A stretch of 37,226 nt of DNA from Planctomycetia bacterium. Lineage in GTDB: Bacteria > Planctomycetota > MHYJ01 > WSZJ01. The stretch lies in contig JADLHC010000044.1 of NCBI GenBank assembly GCA_020849035.1, positions 1-37,226 on the forward strand. The letters are read 5' to 3'. The notes under the pieces were generated by a model, which saw only the letters and a program-made list of their open reading frames with translations, made no database searches and was not told where the DNA came from. This document shows, in pieces, positions 33,539 to 37,226 of this stretch; within the stretch, counting starts at the first letter, position 1, and every line of letters begins with the position of its first letter. A program made the translations under genes and the position numbers.

Positions 33539-34048
33539 TCACTTCTCGGGGGAGCTCCAGATCACATTACCGTCCTCGTCCGTGATGTAGAACCGCATCT
33601 GGCGCTCCATGGACCACTCCATGACGGCAGACGACCTGTTCTCACTCCCGAGGACCTTGACGGACGCCGCGTCGCCCTGTTGGCTGCAGTCCAGACTCAC
33701 CCGCGGCTGAGACCCTCCCTGGCCATCGAAGAGGTAGAAGCGAACCTCGGCCCCCGTCACCTCCAGTGACACCCGGACGTTCCCCACCTCGTCGTACATC
33801 CGAAGTGCTCCGCGGGCCGACTCGCTTTCTCCGAATTCCAGGGCGAGCCTGCCCTTCTCGTCAAAGAACTGGATCTTGTGCTTGTCCTCGCCGGTTTCGC
33901 CCAGCGTGATCCGGACACGTCCTTTGCGATCGGGGATCTCCACTCTCCTTGCAGAAACGTAGTCCCCGGAGGCAGAGCAGCCGCAGGTCACCAAGCTCAC
34001 CCAGGACACGAGGAGTATGAGAATCTGCCTTCGCAGGTAATCGACCAT
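33539..34048 (-). CDS. Small lipoprotein L2
   Basis: This encodes 169 residues. ATG 34048 is chosen because GAGGAGG lies just upstream and a signal peptide with the lipobox-like LVTCGCSASG begins there. The mature part has repeated short beta units: EIPDRKGRVRITLGE, QFFDEKGRLALEFGE, MYDEVGNVRVSLEV and FYITDEDGNVIWSS. It is related to L1 and L3. It is probably anchored to the inner or outer membrane. It could be an immunity-type or binding lipoprotein of the adjacent cassettes; the function is unknown. Confidence 0.8.
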   Translation of the reverse strand: MVDYLRRQILILLVSWVSLVTCGCSASGDYVSARRVEIPDRKGRVRITLGETGEDKHKIQFFDEKGRLALEFGESESARGALRMYDEVGNVRVSLEVTGAEVRFYLFDGQGGSQPRVSLDCSQQGDAASVKVLGSENRSSAVMEWSMERQMRFYITDEDGNVIWSSPEK

Positions 34049-34059
34049 GCCATGCCTCC

Positions 34060-34189
34060 TCAATCGCCGCTGCCTGGCGGCTTCGTGGTGAGTGCGCAAT
34101 TCGGGAACGCGTCGGTCAACGACCCCGCGACATTCGAATCGCGCGAGATGGGCGGAGTGCTCAATCTGCTTCGCCGTCTGCGCGAACAT
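34060..34189 (-). pseudogene. Possible remnant of a small gene between L3 and L2
   Basis: ATG 34189 follows GGAGTGAGG and begins MFAQTAKQIEHSAHLARF. A one-base shift around a GATTCGAATGTC stretch leads to a plausible end, SNVAGSLTDAFPNCALTTK, with a stop at 34060. Without the shift the frame runs into L2. It may be a decayed small gene of about 43 residues. Weak evidence. Confidence 0.3.
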
Positions 34190-34214
34190 GGCGACCTCAC
34201 TCCTTTACACTTCG

Positions 34215-34739
34215 CTACTTGCGCCTGAAGGGCGTCTTCCAGACATCGCGGCCGGCCCGGTTCTTGACCCAGCACTGCGCATGCTTCGGGGAGAACCACT
34301 CCAGTCCGCCCTGCCCATAGTCATCCCCAAGGCCTAGCGCGACGTACGCCAGATCCCCTTCAGTGGAACAGCTGATAGCCAATCTTCGGTAGCCCCCTCT
34401 TGGCCAATCGGCGAAATCCAAACCTGCCCAGACACGGCTCAGCGTCAGGGCCGAGCACGTGATGCCCTGGGCATTCGACAAGTACAACTCTCCCCTGGCG
34501 GCCCATTGCGGAATCATGCCCAATCCAGCAACGTCCTTCCCCTGCGGGTTGAAGAAATACAAGGTCAGGCTCCCCTCTTCGTGCTCACCGAGGGATGTCC
34601 GAACCGAGCCGTGCGGATCCCGAAATTCGAGTCGCTGCGTCCGAAGCAAGTCCTGCGGCGTCGCACATCCTGCGCAGGCCATGCCCACGAGGAGAACAAG
34701 CGATCTGCCGTTGAACCGGGATGTACGTGGGCCCGTCAT
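34215..34739 (-). CDS. Small lipoprotein L3
   Basis: This encodes 174 residues. The start overlaps the stop of P2 by 4 bp (ATGA), so the two are translationally coupled. A signal peptide with the lipobox ACAGC is followed by beta units like those of L1 and L2 (EFRDPHGSVRTSLGE, YFFNPQGKDVAGLG, LYLSNAQG) and a C-terminal WVKNRAGRDVWKTPF. It is the lipoprotein partner of P2 in cassette 2. Confidence 0.8.
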   Translation of the reverse strand: MTGPRTSRFNGRSLVLLVGMACAGCATPQDLLRTQRLEFRDPHGSVRTSLGEHEEGSLTLYFFNPQGKDVAGLGMIPQWAARGELYLSNAQGITCSALTLSRVWAGLDFADWPRGGYRRLAISCSTEGDLAYVALGLGDDYGQGGLEWFSPKHAQCWVKNRAGRDVWKTPFRRK

Positions 34740-36148
34740 TTGCCGCGCAGCCTGCGTTCGAACTGTGAGAGAGCCTCCATGAAGTTGCGTGCGCGATCCT
34801 GCTCCATCCGGACAGGCTCCCCTTCGGCCGGCTGGGTTGGTGCATTCTCATCGAGCTTGGACAATTCGGCGGAGAGTCCGAAGTAGTCGTCGTCCCGCCC
34901 GTTCGCCATCTCCATCAAGTCGAGGGCGTCGACCACTAGCTGAGGATCGCGCTGCATGTCTTGAACGTGGAAATCTCCGGCGGGCCAGCCCGGCGGGCGC
35001 TTCGCAATCAGTTCCGATCGCAGTTTGTCCACGATCGCCTTTTCAATTTCCTTGAGCTGCGCTTTGAGAATCTCCTCGCTCATCAGGGTCTTGTTGCCGC
35101 GGAAACAGACTGCTCGAGTCGGTTCGCCAAGCGGCCCGATCTCGGACTTGAAGAGCCCGAGCGGCCAACGAATCAGCTTCAGGGCGACCTTGAGATCCGA
35201 GAGGGATGCCTTCCCAAGCGCACTCGCGAATCTGCGTTCCATTTCGGCTTTCGGGATCTGGTTCTCCACGTACGGGCTGATCGCTGCCGCCAGCGCTGCA
35301 CGGCCGCCGACACCCCCGAGGCTTCCGGCTTCCGCCTGGTCGTACGCGGACGGAGCTGAAGTTGAACCGCTCCGGATTGGGGAGTGGATGTCCGTATCGT
35401 CCACGAAGTTGAGGAAACGTCTCCCCGCTCTCCCTTCAGTCCAGGTCCTCGACTTGAACTCCCCTTCAAACGACGACAACTTCGCGCGTATGAAGCGACG
35501 CAGGCACGGGAACTCGGACCACCACGCCTGGAGTTTCCGGGCCTCCGACTCCTGGCGCGCGTAATACTCGGATTCGGTTTCAAGGCGCCCGTCCTCCTTG
35601 AAGACAGCGGGTCCGGCGATTCCCTTGACTGCGTCCTCGATGTTGCCGGCCGACGGCGCATCTTCGCATTCCGAGAGTTCGTCTCTCGGATACTCATTTC
35701 CGCGTTCGTCTCCGATCAAGTACGAACTCGGTTGCGGACGCGTGCGAATGGTCAACAAACCGCTGCCATCCGGACCCGTGCCGAGATCGAGACAGTCGGG
35801 ATCCTCGCAGTCCCGGCACGAGCCCTCTTCTGCAGGCGCCGGAGGAGCAAACCACAGCTCCGGAGAGCGAGGCTGGTCGCTCAGCGGAGTGGTCGGAGGG
35901 TGCGATGTGCGAACGGCATCGATGATTCGGCGAGCCTCCCTCTCTGGCGGGAGCGCAAAGGTCGGCCCTTCAAGACGATTGTCTGCAGGCGGCTGGGCCG
36001 TCGTGGGTGCTCGACCCAACGGCTCGCAGACACACACGGGGCCTGAATGAGAGTTGGGCTGCGAAGTTGCTGCTCCTGGCGCGGACGTCGGCCCGCCGTA
36101 CGGAGGCGGAGTGAAGGTCAGCTTGGCCGGCGTGTTCGTCTTTGGCAC
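34736..36148 (-). CDS. 470-residue Pro-rich N-terminus protein P2 (cassette 2)
   Basis: This encodes 470 residues, exactly the length of P1, from GTG 36148 with AAGGAG upstream. The N-terminus is conserved with P1 (MPKTNTPAKLTFTPPPYGGP, TSAPGA, CVCEPLGRAPTTA, GPTFALPPEREARRII). A Cys/Asp-rich stretch follows (CRDCEDPDCLDLG), then a divergent central region and a conserved block (TRAVCFRGNKTLMSEEILK). There is no signal peptide. It overlaps L3 by 4 bp. No domain recognised. Confidence 0.82.
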   Translation of the reverse strand: MPKTNTPAKLTFTPPPYGGPTSAPGAATSQPNSHSGPVCVCEPLGRAPTTAQPPADNRLEGPTFALPPEREARRIIDAVRTSHPPTTPLSDQPRSPELWFAPPAPAEEGSCRDCEDPDCLDLGTGPDGSGLLTIRTRPQPSSYLIGDERGNEYPRDELSECEDAPSAGNIEDAVKGIAGPAVFKEDGRLETESEYYARQESEARKLQAWWSEFPCLRRFIRAKLSSFEGEFKSRTWTEGRAGRRFLNFVDDTDIHSPIRSGSTSAPSAYDQAEAGSLGGVGGRAALAAAISPYVENQIPKAEMERRFASALGKASLSDLKVALKLIRWPLGLFKSEIGPLGEPTRAVCFRGNKTLMSEEILKAQLKEIEKAIVDKLRSELIAKRPPGWPAGDFHVQDMQRDPQLVVDALDLMEMANGRDDDYFGLSAELSKLDENAPTQPAEGEPVRMEQDRARNFMEALSQFERRLRGK

Positions 36149-36226
36149 TCGGGCTCTCCTTCTTCCCTCGAGGAGTCTACCTCATTTCGAATGTTCCGTT
36201 CCGCCTCGATCATTCTCCCCCGTGCA

Positions 36227-36406
36227 TCAGAACCGCTCCACGATCCACGCCGACCCATCCGCTCCCGAAACTCCCGTCCCCCATGGCGGCGAGCTCAAGC
36301 CCATCAGCCGCGTTCCCTGCTCCACTCGCCCATACCCCCCCTCTCGGGGATCGAACGGTTCTGGTTCGCCTGCGCGAGGGTGGGAGTTGAAACCGGGGTA
36401 CTGCAT
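36227..36406 (-). CDS. Short ORF X2 with conserved C-terminus
   Basis: ATG 36406 gives 59 residues (MQYPGFNSHPRAGEPEPFD and so on) that end SSPPWGTGVSGADGSAWIVERF. The last 15 residues equal those of fragment X1, and the DNA there is nearly identical too. There is no strong Shine-Dalgarno sequence. It could also be the surviving 3' end of a longer gene. It lies directly upstream of P2, as X1 lies upstream of P1. Confidence 0.45.
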   Translation of the reverse strand: MQYPGFNSHPRAGEPEPFDPREGGYGRVEQGTRLMGLSSPPWGTGVSGADGSAWIVERF

Positions 36407-36434
36407 GACCCGGGATACGGGGGAAGGGCAGATG

Positions 36435-37043
36435 TCAGGACGTCGTTCTCGGTGCCACCACGCCAAGGCCGTCAAGCGGCTCCGAGCGGACTTTGATTCG
36501 GCCAATTCGTACGCCTCGCAACTTGCACGACTGCAATCTCTCTGCAAGTGCTTCCGGAACTGCGACTTGCCCTGGGAGGACTCCGAAGAACCTGCGCCCT
36601 GGAGGGAACTCTGGGCGACACACGTATCTGCGGCCTCCTATCTTCACATACGTCTTTAGTCCGCATGATTGGCACGTCTGGATCCTCGATTCGCGGCCGC
36701 CTCGCTCGGCGATTTCAATATCAACCAGGACGGCTGAGAAGTCGCGGAGCGGGGTGCCGTCGACATCGATGATCGGGCAGTAGCGAAGCTCGCCATGTCG
36801 ATCCTCGCCTTCGAGCAGGTCTCGCAGGTCGTTCCGAATGGCGTGAAGGACCGAGTAGCCAAGAGGAGCAATTGCGTCCCTTCGGCCGCGATCTCTCAGA
36901 AAGACCGGATGCTCTTCTAGGAACTCTGAGATGTGCCTGCAGTATCCACACGCTCTCAGCGCACCCCCAACCGCGAAGCTCCGCGGGTCCAAGTGCCACC
37001 ATCCCTCGCAGCATGCGTAAAGAACCGGAATCGTCTCGTCCAC
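36435..37043 (-). CDS. Protein with two CxxC motifs, possibly immunity-like
   Basis: This encodes 202 residues from GTG 37043 with AGGAG 8 nt upstream. Cys32-x-x-Cys35 (ACGYC) and Cys124-x-x-Cys127 (TCQSCG) probably bind zinc, and Cys11 and Cys12 may add. The pattern, followed by a VAVPEALAERLQSCKLRGV-type segment, reminds me of the myxobacterial double-CxxCG (SitI6-like) immunity family, but the match is from memory and weak. It begins 21 bp after a partial gene, the position where an immunity gene follows its toxin. There is no signal peptide. Confidence 0.7.
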   Translation of the reverse strand: MDETIPVLYACCEGWWHLDPRSFAVGGALRACGYCRHISEFLEEHPVFLRDRGRRDAIAPLGYSVLHAIRNDLRDLLEGEDRHGELRYCPIIDVDGTPLRDFSAVLVDIEIAERGGRESRIQTCQSCGLKTYVKIGGRRYVCRPEFPPGRRFFGVLPGQVAVPEALAERLQSCKLRGVRIGRIKVRSEPLDGLGVVAPRTTS

Positions 37044-37064
37044 CGCCGTTTCTCCTCGTGTGAA

Positions 37065-37226
37065 TCACTTGCCGATGGGGCATCTGGAAGGAAAACGCTC
37101 GCACTCTTCCTTCAAGAAATTCGAAGCGAAATCAACGAGCGTATGATAGTGCTTTCCCTTGTTCTCGGGCAGGTTGTCGAAGGCGTTGCAGACATCCATG
37201 AGCGCGATGAGCGCCTGCTCGTGGGC
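37065..37226 (-). CDS. C-terminus of a partial gene at the right edge
   Basis: The frame is open from the window edge to a TGA at 37065-37067: AHEQALIALMDVCNAFDNLP, then ENKGKHYHTLVDFASNFLKE and a Cys-containing end (ERFPSRCPIGK). It is helical, with a cluster of His/Lys residues (KGKHYH). Only 53 residues are visible. Its position upstream of the CxxC protein suggests it could be the end of an effector, but nothing visible proves this. Confidence 0.6.
   Translation of the reverse strand, partial: AHEQALIALMDVCNAFDNLPENKGKHYHTLVDFASNFLKEECERFPSRCPIGK

Overview
The window is 37.2 kb of very GC-rich bacterial DNA. Several traits point to a Planctomycetota-type genome, with Myxococcota as the second choice: a Ser/Thr kinase with TPRs, the remains of a kinase-WD40 protein, ECF sigma factors with long C-terminal extensions, an ECF/anti-sigma/metallopeptidase operon, a DUF1570-like peptidase, a DUF4261-type protein and a PKD/anchor-type exported protein. 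No rRNA, tRNA, CRISPR array or transposase was seen.

Layout. 1-124 is a heptamer-based tandem repeat. 130-5811 holds exported or lipid-anchored proteins, a TlpA-like thioredoxin lipoprotein, two tandem paralogous membrane-anchored proteins and a PAS/sigma-54 activator. 5805-8375 is a sulfur operon: a clear -24/-12 promoter, then a CstB-like persulfide dioxygenase/rhodanese, two half-length YeeE/YedE transporters and a 28-residue membrane peptide. 8485-8946 is a membrane-anchored thioredoxin-like protein whose first active-site Cys codon is TGA. A SECIS-like hairpin lies 24 nt downstream, so I call it a UxxC selenoprotein. 8951-12700 holds a probably 5'-truncated TPR protein, a SnoaL-like protein and small membrane proteins. 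12710-15471 is an ECF sigma factor / zinc-finger FecR-like anti-sigma / metallopeptidase operon. 15472-15977 has no certain gene but holds a 120-bp inverted-repeat element. 15978-25185 holds an exported PKD protein, a beta-propeller-like protein, a DUF4261 protein, an intact kinase, a decayed kinase-WD40 gene, a zinc-ribbon membrane protein and a BFD-like ferredoxin.

25208-31203 (minus strand) carries three tandem paralogues in which an ECF sigma factor is fused through one membrane helix to a conserved outer domain; two end in a PDZ domain. They look like membrane-tethered sigma factors that would need proteolysis to be released. 31373-37226 (minus strand) looks less GC-rich and carries a duplicated cassette: a short ORF ending in the same 15 residues, a 470-residue protein and a small lipoprotein. 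A protein with two CxxC motifs and a partial gene at the right edge lie upstream. The layout resembles an effector/immunity locus, but no function can be proved from sequence alone.

Regulation. In at least ten transcription units a TAnnnT -10 box ends only 6-8 nt before the start codon, which predicts leaderless mRNAs. Genes inside operons and the sigma-54-driven gene instead have Shine-Dalgarno sequences.
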